64,000 nt of DNA from Primula veris (GCA_963682055.1 OY821742.1:4301816-4365815), one strand, 5' to 3'; numbered from the stretch's first letter, positions 22,601 to 34,873 are shown. Made by a program: numbers and translations. Notes: generated by a model not told the origin, from the letters alone.

Positions 22601-23685
22601 GGCTGAAACAAGCTCCGAAGCAGTGGCATCAAAAGTTTGATGAAGTTGTTTTGTCTAATGGTTTCATTCTAAACCAAGCAGACAAATGTGTATATAGCAA
22701 ATTTAATACATCCGGTAAAGGAGTTTTCATTTGTCTATATGTTGATGACATGTTGATCTTTGGCACCGACCAAAATCAAGTTGATAAAACGAAGAATTTC
22801 TTGTCATCAAAGTTCTCCATGAAAGATATGGGAGAAGCGGACGTTATTCTTGGTATTAAGATTAAATGGGAGAATAAGGGGATTGTAATTACGCAATCTC
22901 ATTACATTGAGAAAATACTCAAGAAGTTCAATTATGAAAGTTGTTCTCCAGTAAGTACTCCCATGGATCCGGGAGAAAAGATTATGCCAAATACAGGTAA
23001 ACCTGTGGATCAACTTGAATACTCAAGAGCTATAGGCTCTTTGATGTATGCTATGATTAGCACTAGACCGGATATTGCTTATGCGGTTGGAAAGTTGAGC
23101 AGATTTACTAGTAATCCTAGTAGACATCATTGGCATGCGATAACTAGGGTATTCAAGTACTTGAAGGGTACTATGAATTATGGATTGGCATATATGGGAT
23201 TTCCTTTGGTGTTAGAGGGTTATTCGGATGCTAGTTGGATAAATAATGCTGAAGACTCATCCTCTACAAGTGGATGGGTGTTCTTGCTTGGGGGAGGTGC
23301 CATCTCATGGGCTTCCAAGAAGCAAACATGTATAACTGGTTCCACAATGGAATCTGAGTTTGTAGCATTAGCAGCTGCTGGTAAAGAAGCGGAATGGCTC
23401 AGGAACTTGGTATATGAGATTCCGATATGGCCTAAACCGATATCACCAATTTCTATCCGTTGTGATAGTACTGCCACACTGGCTAAAACTTATAGTCAAA
23501 TATACAATGGAAAGTCTAGACATTTGGGTGTTAGACATAGTATGATTAGGGAATTAATCATGAATGGGGTGATATCTATTGATTTTGTTCGGTCGCAACA
23601 AAACTTAGCTGACCACTTGACGAAGGGGTTAGCTAGAGACTTAGTGAATAAGTCGGTAATTGGGATGGGATTAAAGTCCATTTAA
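19691..23685 (+). pseudogene. Copia B Gag-Pol polyprotein (one frameshift, one stop)
   Basis: Gag starts at 19691 (MAGGSTVKEMTTNFGKLD) and carries a UBN2-type capsid domain, then a CCHC zinc knuckle (CWKCGKTGHFKRDC). The protease motif is WWIDSGATTHVC. The GAG-pre-integrase zinc motif is HARLGHVHYKRM...CKTC. The integrase core has all three acidic residues (Asp in LIHSDLCD, Asp in RTDRGGEY, Glu in QQNGVAERKNR). The reverse transcriptase has [11 protein letters not shown] and the RNase H has [12 protein letters not shown]. Near 20250-20256 one base is missing: the first frame runs out at 20278 and the rest continues in another frame from about 20250. A nonsense codon TAA at 22045-22047 lies between integrase and reverse transcriptase, where the family has a charged residue. 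All else is open to 23685. Confidence 0.92.
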
Positions 23686-24245
23686 ATCTATTAGCTGTGG
23701 TATACCCAATTCCCTTCGAATACAACGTTAGAAGCAGAATTCAATGTGGAAAGATCATAGTTAGAGATTTGAGCAATTGTGTTTATCTTCCCAAGGTATG
23801 TGCTCAGACCTGCAAGTGATGACTAGGTTGAAGTATATCTTCTTAATGGTTCTTTTGAAAAATTGCAAATGCAGGTGCAAGATTAAAAGGATCACCTATG
23901 TGAGCATGAAGTTTTGCCGCTTCAAGAAGCTTGGACTTGGCTTCCTATATGCTTATTAATGGATAAGGACACATGGCTTGTAAAGTGTCAAGTATGAATA
24001 GTAGAGTATTGTAAGAAACATATGTGTACTATATCTTCAGATATTCAAATGGATTGACGGGTTCAATCGTTATGACACCCAGATTTTCGAGTATTTGGAA
24101 TGTGTATTTGTACTAAGATGAAAATTCAATCGTAAGACATTTTCATCTATGCATTTGTTTGATTGTTATACATGTGTGTTATACCCTTGTATATATTATT
24201 GTATATACTGAGTAAATCAATGATTACACTAAAATGGGGGGGATT
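23686..24245 (+). other. Copia B 3' untranslated region
   Basis: Non-coding segment between the Pol stop and the 3' LTR, ending in the polypurine tract. No extra ORF (such as an envelope-like gene) is credible here. Confidence 0.7.
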
Positions 24246-24901
24246 TGTTGGTGATTTTAGTATCATCAATGTATTTTAGTAGTAATGTGATTTATTATAG
24301 GCCGATGCAATAATGCGTTAAACTCGGAAACGAGTTAAGGAAGTGCGGAGTGCACGCTCGTCGAGCCAACGTATAATTGAATATGAATAATTGAAACGGG
24401 GTTCCAAGGGGCAGAGCCCCTGGCGGGGTCCTAGGGGCAGAGCCCCTGGCTGGGGTCCCGAACAGTTGCTTCCTTTCCGGAAAATTTTGAATAGTTGGAC
24501 CCTTTCCCAACAGTTGCTTCCTTTCCGGAACAGTTGCTTCCTTTCCGGAAAATTTTGAATAGTTGGACCCTTTTCCAACAGTTGCTTCCTTTCCGGAACA
24601 GTTGCTTCCTTTCCGGAACAGTTGCTTCCTTTCCGGAACAGTTGCTTGCTTTCAGTTTCGGTTATTGATCTCCTATATAAGAAGTCATTTGGCCTCGGTT
24701 TTGGTTACAGAAACATATAAGAAAATTCTCTCTACATTCCTAATCTATTCTCCTTGCCAGAAACAGATTGTTCTTCAAGAATTATCCCCACAAATATTTC
24801 GTGAACCCAGGCAATAATAGGGTCGAAATACTTTGTTCGGAAAGTGTACGAACACGATTCTTCGAAGTTATCCAGGATTATCATACCCTAAATCTCTAAC
24901 A
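24246..24901 (+). repeat. Copia B 3' LTR
   Basis: 656 bp. It is the same as the 5' LTR except that one of the three GC-rich motif units is missing, which explains most of the 27-bp length difference, plus a few substitutions (e.g. GGAACAGTTGCTTCC against ACAGTTGCTTACTTTCCG). Confidence 0.93.
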
Positions 24902-24906
24902 ATGGA

Positions 24907-27900
24907 GTACATATCTCTTTTCGAATTAACATATCACGAATGAAATGACAATCCACCTCAATATGCTTAGTTCTCTCATGAAAGACGGGATTATTGGCGA
25001 TAAAAATAGCTGACTGGTTATCACAATACATGGGCATAGGGTCATGCACAAATACACCAAAATCACAAAGAAGTGAGCGAACCCATAACATTTCTGAGGC
25101 AGTATGAGCCATAGCTCGATTCTCAGCCTCAGCAGTAGAACGAGCAACAACGTGTTGCTTTTTACTACGTCAAGTAATAAGGTTAGGACCAATAAATGTA
25201 CAATAACCAGAAGTAGAACGTCTATCACTATTGTCTCCCGCCTAATCAACATCACTAAAACCGGAGACAATTAAGGATGGGGATGAACGATAAAGTAGAC
25301 CCCGACCGGAAGAGCCCTTCAAATAGCACAAGATACGACAGACGGCATCGAAATGCGGATAGCGTGGTGCATGCATAAACTTACTCACTACACCCACAGT
25401 ATAAGTGATATCTAGGCGAGTAACAGTAAGATAAATTAATTTCCCAACAAGACGCCGATAACGACCAACATCAGGAAATATATCACCTGAATCAATGCTA
25501 AGTTTGACCGAAGAATCCATAGGTGTATCAGCTGGACGAGATCCTAATAAACCAGTTTCTGATAAAAGGTCAAAGACGTATTTTCTTTGAGAGAGAGACA
25601 ATCCCTTAGAGGAGTGAGCAATCTCAATCACAAGAAAATATCGAAGTGCACCTAAATCATTAGTGTGAAACTGTTTCGCTAAATAACGTTTCAAATTATC
25701 AATACCATTAGCATCATCTCCAGAAATAATAATATCATCGACATATACAATAAGAATGATAATACCGTCAGTGGATTGACGAACAAAGACGGAATGATCA
25801 GATAAAGAACGACGAAATCCATAATCAATAACAACAACACTAAAACGGTCGAACCAAGCACGATGAGATTGTTTTAGACCATATAAAGAACGACGAAGTC
25901 GGAAGACCAGTTGTTCACTACCAGAAGTAATATAACCGGATGGTTGTACCATATAAACTTCTTCTTGAAGTTTACCATGTAAGAACGCATATTTAATATC
26001 TAACTGGTACAATGGCCAAGAACGGCCCACTGCAACTGCTAGTAGAATACGAACAGAATTCAAACGAGCAACAGGAGAAAATGTTTCTCTATAATCAACA
26101 CCATATGTTTGGGTATAACCTTTAGCAACCAATCGAGCTTTCAATCTTTCAACGGAATCATCTGGTTGATATTTGATTGTATATACCCAACAACAGCCAA
26201 CAGGTCTTTTCCCGAGGGGTAATGTCGTAAGATCCCAAGTTTGGTTTTGATAGAGTGCACTCATTTCCTCATCCATAGCGTGTTTCCATCCAGGCAAGGC
26301 AAGGGCATCATTGTGCGACACTGGAACGGAAACAAAAGACAAAGCACAAACAAAAGAGTGGAAACAGGAAGAAGTACGATGATATGAAACAAAATTAGCA
26401 ATAGGATGTTGGGTGCATGTGCGTTTACCTCTTTGTAGAGCAAGAGGTAGATCATCAGAGCTAATACGAGGAGATGGGACCACAGGAACCTCAGACTGAG
26501 AAGATATCGTGGCCGGTTCATGAGAAAGAGTTTTACGGAGACGAGTACGTTGATATACTATATCTGGCGGAGGAGATAATAAAGGTGGGGAAGAATGCAC
26601 TAACTCTCATCCACAGAAAGTTGGTGCCCAGTGTTGGTAAAAAACGAAGCAGACTCGAAAAAGGTAACATCGGCACTTACAAAGTATCGACGAGATTGGG
26701 GGTGATAACAACGATAACCTTTCTTTGTACGAGAATAGCCAAGAAAGACACACTTTCGAGCACGAGGAGAAAGTTTGTCTTGTCCCATCTCAAGATTATG
26801 AACAAAGGCAACACATCCAAAAATACGAGGAGTAATAGAGAAAGGATCAACATTAGGATATAACATTGAAAACGGAGAGCAGTTACCTAAAACAACCGAG
26901 GGCATACGATTAATAAGATAACATGTAGTTAAAACTCCATCGTCCCAAAAATGTTTAGGGACCTGCATATTGAATAATAATGTGCGGGCAATATCCAATA
27001 AATGTCGATGTTTGATGTGTGAGCGCAACTAGTTTGATGTATAATCCCATGATCACCACAAAAATAATCAATAATAGTTTGAACATATTCCAGTGCGTTA
27101 TCAGAACGCAAGATCTTAATTCGTTTATCGAATTGAGTATTGATTTCATTATAAAAGCGAGACAAAATAAAAGGTAACTCCGACCGTTTTTTCATTAAAA
27201 ATACCCAAGTCATACGAGAATAATTATCAACAAAAATCATAAAATAATGGAAGCCATTATGGGCTAAAGTACGAGAAGGGCCCCATATGTCTGAGTGAAC
27301 AAGATCAAAAGACTCAGATTTTCTACTAATACTACGACTAGAGAAAGAACTACGATGATGTTTACCAAGCTGCCAAGCCTCACATTCTAAACTAGATACA
27401 CGATGCAAGGATGGAATTGCAAGTTTAAGTTTTGCCAAAGAAGGGTGACCAAGATGATAATGCCACTGTAAAGGAGAAACAGTCGCACTTAATGCTGATG
27501 AAGACGATGATGTAAAACTAGCAGAATCCAAATAGTACAAACCATCTTTCTCATGCCCCAAACCAATCGTCTTCTTCGTCTCGAGGTCCTGGAAAACACA
27601 AGAATGAGGAGAAAAAGTTACCGAGTAGTGTAAATATTTAGTCATTTGACTGACTGACAATAAATTAAATGGAAATTTAGGCACATAAAGACTATGAGGT
27701 AAAGATAAAGAGTGGTGTGGATGGAGATTTCCTTTACCACCCACTGGACAAGAAGATCCATCTGCTAATATGATATGATGGTTTATTGAACTTAGATCGG
27801 TAAAGAGTGATGATTTACCCGACATATGAGAGCTTACACCCGAGTCAATAAGCCAAGAGGCAGACGAAGAAGCAATACAAGCAACATTACCCGAGTTAGC

Positions 27901-28845
27901 TAATGTCATTGTGGAGCTAGAAGGTTGAGATAAGCGCAAAGCCTGGAGAATCTCGCTGAGCTGAGAAGTGAGTGCATCATTAGTACCAGAATTAGGAGTA
28001 TCAACAGGTTGAGGAGATGACATAGAAGGTCCACTAACATTTTGAGCGTAATCAGGCCTACCATACTTCTTCCAACAATAGGGCTCCGTATGATTAGTAG
28101 TTGACAAAAATCGCATTTTCTATTACCACGACCCTCAGAACGACCTCCCCCTCTGGAATTACCACGAAAATCACGACCACTATGACCACCTCGAAAATTA
28201 CCCCGAGAGTCACCACGACTTCCTTGGTCAGCAATAAAAGCCGAAGATTCAGGAGTCGAAATAGGGGATATATGTTCAGAACTAAGTTGCCCCGAAGACG
28301 ACCGCGATAGTGGAAAATAGGCATTAGCAGCAGTCAGCAAGTAAGGTTGCAACCATAAAATCCTCCCATTGCTGTTTAAGTTGTGTCAAATCAGTAGTAA
28401 ATGGACGGTGTTGTAACAATTGCTCCCATAGACTTTTAAGGTTACCATAATACTCAGCTAATGGATGACCATTCTGTTTTGTGGTGAAAATTTTCTCATA
28501 CAAATCATAAACACGCAACACATTACTTGTCTGAGAAAACGACTCGGCCAACGAATCCCAGATCGTTTTCGAAGTTTCATAGAATGCAACGATATTTGCA
28601 ATCTGGGGTTCTATACTATGCCAAAGCCAACCCATAACCTTAGCGTCATTACTGTTCAAATCATTAGAATTAGCCTTGGGAGGCGAATCGGTAAGAAAAT
28701 TTAGTTTCTTTTCACCCATAAGATATATTTTAACGGCATGAGCCCAAGCAAGATAATTGACATTATTAAGTTTAAAAGATGTGATTGATCGAGGACCGTC
28801 ACTGTATCTAGCCATAACATTTGAAGATTTAGCCATTACGAGCAA
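24907..28845 (-). pseudogene. Copia A Gag-Pol remains
   Basis: On the minus strand, Gag begins at 28845 (MLVMAKSSNVMARYSDG) and shifts frame near 28340. An Arg/Gly-rich linker follows, then a zinc knuckle (CDFC...HTEPYC) split by another shift near 28110. The protease motif (WLIDSGVSSHM) and GAG-pre-integrase (HYHLGHPSLAK) follow, but the second CxxC is CEAW, with one Cys lost. The integrase shows LVHSD and LRSDNA. The segment that should hold the catalytic Glu is deleted near 27010-27030, with a frame change. The reverse transcriptase has YVDDIIISGDD (26600-25242). A stop at 25242-25244 cuts RNase H, which continues to 24907 and, beyond Copia B, at 18976-18858. It is incapable of autonomous movement as it stands. 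Confidence 0.9.
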
Positions 28846-29315
28846 GCGATCAGTAAACCAAAAGAGTAAACCTCACAAATCAAGGCAAACAAAAAATTCT
28901 CAAATCCAACATTACCCAAAGGCGATAATGGTTGAACCAAACTATCTTATAATCAGTCTTTATGCATCATATAAAAAGCTTCATACATACTCCAGTAGAT
29001 TCAAACAGAAAAGAACTAGTAATCAATAAATAAACAACACAAATCGGGACTAAAGGGCGATGAAACGGAGCTTTGAAAATTGAAGAAGGTCGGACCGATT
29101 TCCAGAGCCGATCGTCACCAAAAAGTGGAGCGTGGTCCCACGTGCCAGCGGCTAGCCGCGCGTGGAAGAAGCAACGGCTAAGTAAGGGTTGGTCGCCTTA
29201 GGGTTTCGATTCAGGTGGTAGGGTCATATATGCGTTTGGATTAATATAGGTGTACTAGATCAATTTGTATGATAGTAGGATATTTGGGGAGGCCATGTAC
29301 CTGGCTGTGATGCCA
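28846..29315 (-). other. Copia A leader with primer-binding site
   Basis: Non-coding leader between the 5' LTR and Gag. TGGCATCACAGCCAGGTAC (minus strand, just inside 29315) is the putative tRNA-iMet primer-binding site. Confidence 0.7.
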
Positions 29316-29483
29316 TGTAAGAATGGTAAGAGATTAGGTAAAAGTGTGTGTGCAGCACAAGCACATAATTGTATTAATATCAAAGTATTTAATAATTACA
29401 CGATTGGTCCTCGAATTTAACATCATATTACATAATACACCATTAAGTCCAAAATAGATTAAAACTAGATATTAATTCTAACA
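29316..29483 (-). repeat. Copia A LTR (5' LTR in element orientation)
   Basis: 168 bp, paired with 18685-18857. It is flanked on its outer side by the target duplication TGTTC at 29484-29488. Confidence 0.9.
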
Positions 29484-30828
29484 TGTTCCATGTTTATCTA
29501 ATTACGTCGTTTCAAACTAATTAATTCATCGTAGTTTATCTAACTAGATTGTATAGAAGCGACTTACCCTAAAGAATATTGAAATAGAAGTGGATCAATA
29601 TGTTCAAGTTTAGAGACATGTTAAAAAAGAATACGACGATGAAACATAGGAATTACATACCTGGATGTCAATTCTTGTAATGTATATATTCATGGACGTA
29701 TTGTTCCATCGTTTTCTTATGAATCGTTGTTTTTAACCTGTCAAGTCAATATCATGCAACTTACTGTCTTTTTGGAATATGATGGGTACAACCCAAAATC
29801 AGTACTGAATTGATCTTGTTGATTATTTTTAGAATTGAGCAAATAAACGTCGTAAAAAGAATACTATTTTGTAACATTGGGATTATATACGTAGATGTAC
29901 TCATGTGCGTGTTTGTGATTTATGAACCCAGAGCATCTATAGTACTCGAGGCCAATTTCTTTCTTTTTATTTTCAGATTAATATTGCTGTTCTTAACTTC
30001 TTTTTATCAAGTATCTTACTTACATCGGGGAAAAAAAAGCAATTTTGGCAAAGTCCCTGTATATGTCTTGTGTATACATCTTTATACTTTCCCTATGTTT
30101 TATTTGAAAAGTCAAAATGAGTCCATATTCTCGTACCAAGTCTGCTAGTTGCCCCGTAGAGCTAGATGAATTAGTCTCGGTAGGCTTACATTGGTCCAGA
30201 GATATGTGGCTGGTTGTGACATTATGAATGGTTAAAACTACAACTAAATTTAATATGTTTGACGTTATACTGTAAATCAAATGATAATGACAGGAGGTTA
30301 TCATTTGAGTTGATGAGATATGTTTAGATTATAAAACTTGTATGTGTATGTCAAAAGACATGTATATGTGTACATGTAACATGCATTTGTTAAATGTAGA
30401 TCCTCGTTTTTGTCACAGAATTAGTTTTGTTTTATGACAATTTAGTGTATTATTATCTTAGACATCTTTTGTTACCGTGTATTTTTAAATGTAGAAAGGA
30501 ATGAAAAAGTTGTAATTGATTCGATAGGATCCATTTTTGTTTGGATGCTATTTCAGTGTGGGGCTTCTTGATTAATGCTTTGCTATGGAATATCATAAAA
30601 AAAAGTCTTGATCCTCAAATTTACAGAATGCATTTAGTCTTGGTCACTATGGAGGCAAAGTTTTTGATGTTATTTATTCTTTTGATGTCCATCTTGAGAC
30701 AATATCTAAGGATTATAATTGGGTGATTTATCCTGGCTGAATTTTTCGGGTTCCTTTCAATCGAAATGTTCCATTATTTTGTTTTATATTTTCATTCTTC
30801 TGACGATTTCATTTATTTTGCTCTGCAG
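29484..30828 (+). other. Ferritin intron 1 remainder, copy B
   Basis: Matches copy A from about 12850 to 14110 (e.g. TGTTCCATGTTTATCTAATTACGTC), with indels and an extra segment at about 30320-30430. It has no open reading frame of interest. Confidence 0.75.
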
Positions 30829-32620
30829 TGTTGAATACAATGTATCGTATGTTTACCATGCTATGTATGCGTACTTTGATCGGGACAATGTCACTCTTAA
30901 GTGGCTCGCAGAGTAATTATCTAACTTTTACTTCTTAAAAATAAATCTTGTTTTTATTCTAGAATTATTAGACGCTCATTCTTCCTATTATAATATTGCT
31001 ATTCCAGGTTCTTCAAGGACTCTAGTGTAGAAGAGAGGGAACATGCCGAGAAGTTGATGGAATATCAGGTTAGGAAGAAACCATTGCTATACGACCACTA
31101 TTCTAGTTATCTCTTTCAGTTTTGTAGTTTAGCTGTTTCATTTGACCATGCTGAGAAGTGAAGCTGCAATCAATAGTCACACCGGTGTCTGAATTTGACC
31201 ATGCTGAGAAAGGAGATGCTTTGTATGGTAAGTTATCTTTTCTTTTGCAAAAAAATTACAAAATCATCGAAATTTGTGAACAATTTTGAGATGCATGGTT
31301 TGAAGAAGCAGTTTTGAAATGCATTCTATGGTGCTCTTAGAAAGATTTGTTGAGTTAGCGGCAAAGCGTACTAATACTCTACTGCTTATATTTTATTAAT
31401 GTTTGCCATATCTTTCTCTAAATTCAAAATGAATCGAACATATCATGGTGTTCTTGATCAATAACAATGCCAAAAAAAGCAAGTCGTAAATGTATTGCAC
31501 TCATTTAACATTGAGGCTTAATATTTGACTGTTTGGCCTGCCTCTAAATAGTATATGCTTAGCCATGATTGTATTTTTCTCGCCCATTTTGTAACGCTTG
31601 CATGCCATCTTTATATGTCAGCAATGGAGCTTGCTTTATCTCTGGAGAAGTTGGTCAATGGGAAGCTTCTGAACTTGCATGCAGTAAGCCATCAGTTTCC
31701 TCCATTTAGATATTTAATTTATGTTTATAATTTACTTGGCATCGCTTATGGTTCAACTTGAGCTAAACCATCCGATTATATTGTCTATATAACCTTTTCT
31801 GAGAATTATGTTGCTGGTGTGTTTGATAATAGGTTGGGAGTAGGAGCAATGATGTACAATTGACAGACTTCATTGAGAGTGAATTCTTAAATGAGCAGGT
31901 AAGATAAAAATTCATTTTTAATTTGGTAATTTTCATACTCTCCATCATTAAGATAATGTATACAGATTGTTAAATACATCATCTTGAATGCTTTAAATTT
32001 TGGATATTTGTAGGTTGAAGCTATTAAGAAGATTTCTGAGTACGTTTCTCAGTTGAGAAGAGTGGGCAAAGAACATGGTAAAGATACTTATCACGCCCCA
32101 AAATCTTAAAAACGGATATCGAGACATGACCTTTTTAAAACAAAAGAAAATAGAACCTGTTGGTACGAATTTAAATTTTTTTTAAAAGAAATAAATACGA
32201 GCTGAAAGAACAATTGACAATTAAATAAAAATGTTGTCAAATGCGGCTACAAGCAAAATGGTTTTGACACCCAAAAAAAAAAGAATACTAAACGAATAAT
32301 TTGCTCATAGGCTACAACCTCAAAATATAATAAAAATGAAAGGAAAACGGAAGCCCCAAGCCCATGATGTTGCAATGCAACAGCTCTTATCCAAACATGC
32401 CAACCTAATTGGTACCTGAAATACAAAATTGTAACGGTGAGTCCCACGCACGTAACTAGACGGGACGGCACCACAAATACCGTCACTCCATCCCATAAAT
32501 GCAAGAGCTCACAAATTCTACAACTATAATAATCGACGTATAAAAAGAAATATAATAACATTCTATAACGGGATGAATTAAATAAATTAAATAACGTCAA
32601 CACAAATCTATAACAAACAT

Positions 32621-32990
32621 GGACCTCTCATGCCACCTACCCCAGTCCGTAAGGTAGGTCATTCCCTATCCCCTCGGCCGTCTTCTGTCCCCGGAATTAG
32701 GAAGAGACAGAGACCATTGCTAACATAAAAGTAGATTTAAAGTGCGCACTTGGACCTCTCATGCCACTCGTCCCAGTCCGTAAGACAAGTCATTCCCTAT
32801 CCCCACGGCCGTCTACTGTCCCCGGAATTAGGAAGAGACAGAGACCATAGCTAACATAAAAATAAATATAGTGCACACTATGACCTCTCATGCCACTCGC
32901 CTCAGTCCGTAAGACGAGTCATTCCCTATCCCCATGGCCGTCTTCTGTCCCCGGAATTAGGAAGAGACAGAGACCATTGCTAATGCATCA
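32621..32990. repeat. Three-copy about 130-bp tandem repeat inside the solo LTR
   Basis: Units start GACCTCTCATGCCAC at 32622, 32753 and 32882. Each contains CCCCGGAATTAGGAAGAGAC. Copies differ by a few substitutions and an indel in the AT-rich tail. Confidence 0.9.
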
Positions 32991-33106
32991 ATATTAAGGC
33001 CTCGGCCAATAATATTATACTATTCATATAACACAATCTCATACATATCAATATTAAGGCCTCGGCCAATAATGTTATACTATTCAAATAACACAATCTC
33101 ATACGT
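32987..33106. repeat. Two-copy 60-bp direct repeat inside the solo LTR
   Basis: ATCAATATTAAGGCCTCGG begins copies at 32987 and 33047. GGCCTCGGCCAA includes a short palindrome. Confidence 0.85.
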
Positions 33107-34096
33107 CACGTAACGTAATACAACATAATTCAAAAGCATAGGTGCTAGATTCACAACTAACCAAACAAGTCTAATCAACATAAAAACTCATTCAGGCATT
33201 TTAACAAACACCTTGTATACGCAATATAAAACACATCTTTATTCAACAATAATTTATCCAATTCTATCAACAACCATAATAATACATAATCAATGCATAT
33301 AACACGCAACCCATTAATATTATCATTAATCCGAAATCAAGATACTAAATCCACAACTAATACAAAATCAAAGAAGCGAATTAAAAATATAACAACTAAC
33401 CTCAATTAACAATTTAAGAACATAATTAATATAAAAGGCAAAAAACCCCCAATTTATACTAAACGTAAAACCTAATCCTAACATACACCCTCGTCTAGTC
33501 GCAATGGATAACCCCCGTTACCTTAGCGTGTAGAGGAGATGATTCCGGTGATAATTCGCTAACGTGGTTTCTCTTCTTCTTCTTCTTCTCTTTTCTCTCC
33601 TTTTCTCTCTTGTTTTTAGGTTTAAAGAATGAAAGTGGGCTGATTTTTAGGTTTAGAAAAACTGTTTTTTGATAGTTTGTGGAAGCGAACTATTTGTTCT
33701 CCAAACTTCTAAAAGCTAACTTTTAATCAAAAATATTAATAAACTACTCAATAATAACAAATTTTTATAAACAAATCTATTGGGTCCTTTTTATTAGTAA
33801 AATTAGTAACAGGTTTTTAAAATAAAGTTTTTCAGAAGAGTTTCGGTTTTTGGCTAAAAATTAGTCGAGTGACCGGTTTTTAGTAAAATTTTGAATAAAA
33901 CGTTTTTGGATAAATTAAAACATAAATAAAATTACTTATAAAAATACGGGATGTTACAATACTGATCACTGTTTCAATGTGTCCCATTTTTGCTTGTATA
34001 TTCCTTTTTGTTGCCAAACTTTGTTTCTATATGTTAATGCTTGTGTTTGTATTTTGTCAGGGGTTTGGCATTTTGATCAGACGCTTGGTAATTAGG

Positions 34097-34636
34097 AAGC
34101 AGAAGGTGCTGGTCTTGGTGGATTTCTATCTTGTTTTATTTCCAAATTCGATATGTTAATCACCTGTCTTTTTTATGATTTAGACTTTCTATTAGAAGTT
34201 TAATGGGGTATTAGTCGGAGAATGTAACTTTCGCGGTCAATGAAAATAGTAATTTGGTTAAGTTTTATACTTATTTCCGTATCTTTTAAGCTTTGGCTTC
34301 AGTTGCATGAATATTCTAATATACTATATGGTCATAGTTAAGCAATGCCATCAGATAATACTATATGAGCTGTTGCTGTTTAAATTGCTCATCAAATAGT
34401 TCTATAGGACAGCAAACCACATTGCAGTCTTGTTGGTTGCAACTTTTAAGAGCTAGATTGCATTCAGTCCATGAGACTGAATTTGCATTTGCTCAACTCA
34501 AAACAGTTTTAAGTAATTTGCATAAAAGCTGCAGTTAAACATTGGCCTATGGATACATAAGTATCGCCAGGTTATGATTAGTTTAATGTGCGCCATCATT
34601 ACATATACCTGGGTTGTGAGTTGTGACTATAATGTA
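34097..34636. other. Ferritin copy B 3' flank
   Basis: Matches copy A 15550-15950 in its first part, then extra DNA not in copy A. No gene. Confidence 0.6.
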
Positions 34637-34873
34637 CTTGCGCTCCGTTCTCAATTAATTGTGCATTACGAAACTACATGCAATTTTGACCGGCTAATAA
34701 CTTGTATCAAAATTGTCGGAATGAAAATTTTCAAAAGTTAATCATATAGTTCAAACATTAAATTATATGATTTAGTTTTGAAATTTTTCATTTCGACTAT
34801 TTTGATATATGTTATAAGCCGGTCAAAATTGCATTTAGTTTCGTAGATGATAATTAATTAAGAACAGAGGGAG
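34637..34873. mobile_element. Stowaway-like MITE 1
   Basis: 237 bp flanked by TA. The left end is CTTGCGCTCCGTTCTCAATT and the right end, reverse-complemented, is CTCCCTCTGTTCTTAATT. Both continue into TACGAAACTA(C/A)ATGCAATTTTGACCGGCT, giving long inverted repeats. It has no coding capacity. Confidence 0.88.

Larger units (their letters stand above)
18982..24901 (+). mobile_element. Copia LTR retrotransposon B (plus strand, nearly intact)
   Basis: 5920 bp, inserted in the opposite orientation into the 3' part of Copia A. LTRs are 18982-19664 and 24246-24901 with TGTTGG...CTAACA ends. The target duplication ATGGA is exact at 18977-18981 and 24902-24906. The single Gag-Pol reading frame is interrupted by only one apparent single-base deletion (about 20250) and one nonsense codon (22045-22047). 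A purine tract (AAAATGGGGGGGA, about 24231-24243) precedes the 3' LTR. The LTRs are near-identical apart from one repeat unit, which suggests recent insertion. Confidence 0.95.
18685..29483 (-). mobile_element. Copia LTR retrotransposon A (minus strand, decayed, hosts a second Copia)
   Basis: LTRs are 18685-18857 and 29316-29483 (173 and 168 bp), with TG...CA ends (TGTAAGAATGG...TTAACA read on the plus strand; the reverse is equivalent). The target duplication TGTTC is exact at 18680-18684 and 29484-29488. Reading the minus strand, the 5' LTR is followed by TGGCATCACAGCCAGG, close to the initiator-tRNA-Met primer site of plant Copia elements. A purine tract (TTTAGGGGGG on the minus strand) precedes the 3' LTR. 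Gag and Pol are broken by frameshifts, stops and the insertion of Copia B (18982-24901) just upstream of its 3' end. Confidence 0.93.
32089..33958 (-). mobile_element. Solo LTR of a gypsy-like retrotransposon
   Basis: A 1870-bp insertion in ferritin copy B intron 7, absent from copy A. Exact 5-bp target duplications (ATACT) are at 32084-32088 and 33959-33963. Read on the minus strand it starts TGTAACATCCCGTATTTTTA and ends TTTTGGGGCGTGATA. These ends are common in plant Ty3/gypsy LTRs, and TG...TA rather than TG...CA is a known variant. It has no coding domains. It includes three copies of a 129-131 bp tandem repeat (from 32621) and two copies of a 60-bp repeat (from 32987). Confidence 0.85.
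30829..34096 (+). pseudogene. Ferritin copy B, lacks exon 1, broken exon 4
   Basis: Exons 2-8 of the ferritin gene are recognisable at 30829-30912, 31008-31068, about 31157-31227 (partial), 31622-31683, 31833-31898, 32014-32077 and 34062-34096. Exon 1, with transit peptide, extension peptide and promoter, is absent because the duplication began inside intron 1. Exon 4 has lost its acceptor and first bases. In their place is TTTGACCATGCTGAGAA, a copy of sequence found about 45 bp further on in the same exon. Exon 2 carries non-synonymous changes (VTLKWLAE for VALKGLAK). Intron 7 holds a 1.87-kb solo LTR. It cannot make ferritin. Confidence 0.92.

Noticed and set aside
23777..23959. Extra ORF downstream of Copia B Pol (possible envelope-like gene)
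   Set aside because: Only 60 codons with no signal or membrane features; it is ordinary 3' untranslated sequence.
32247..32603. 118-codon minus-strand frame
   Set aside because: Lies inside the solo LTR, with no homology and AT-driven composition.
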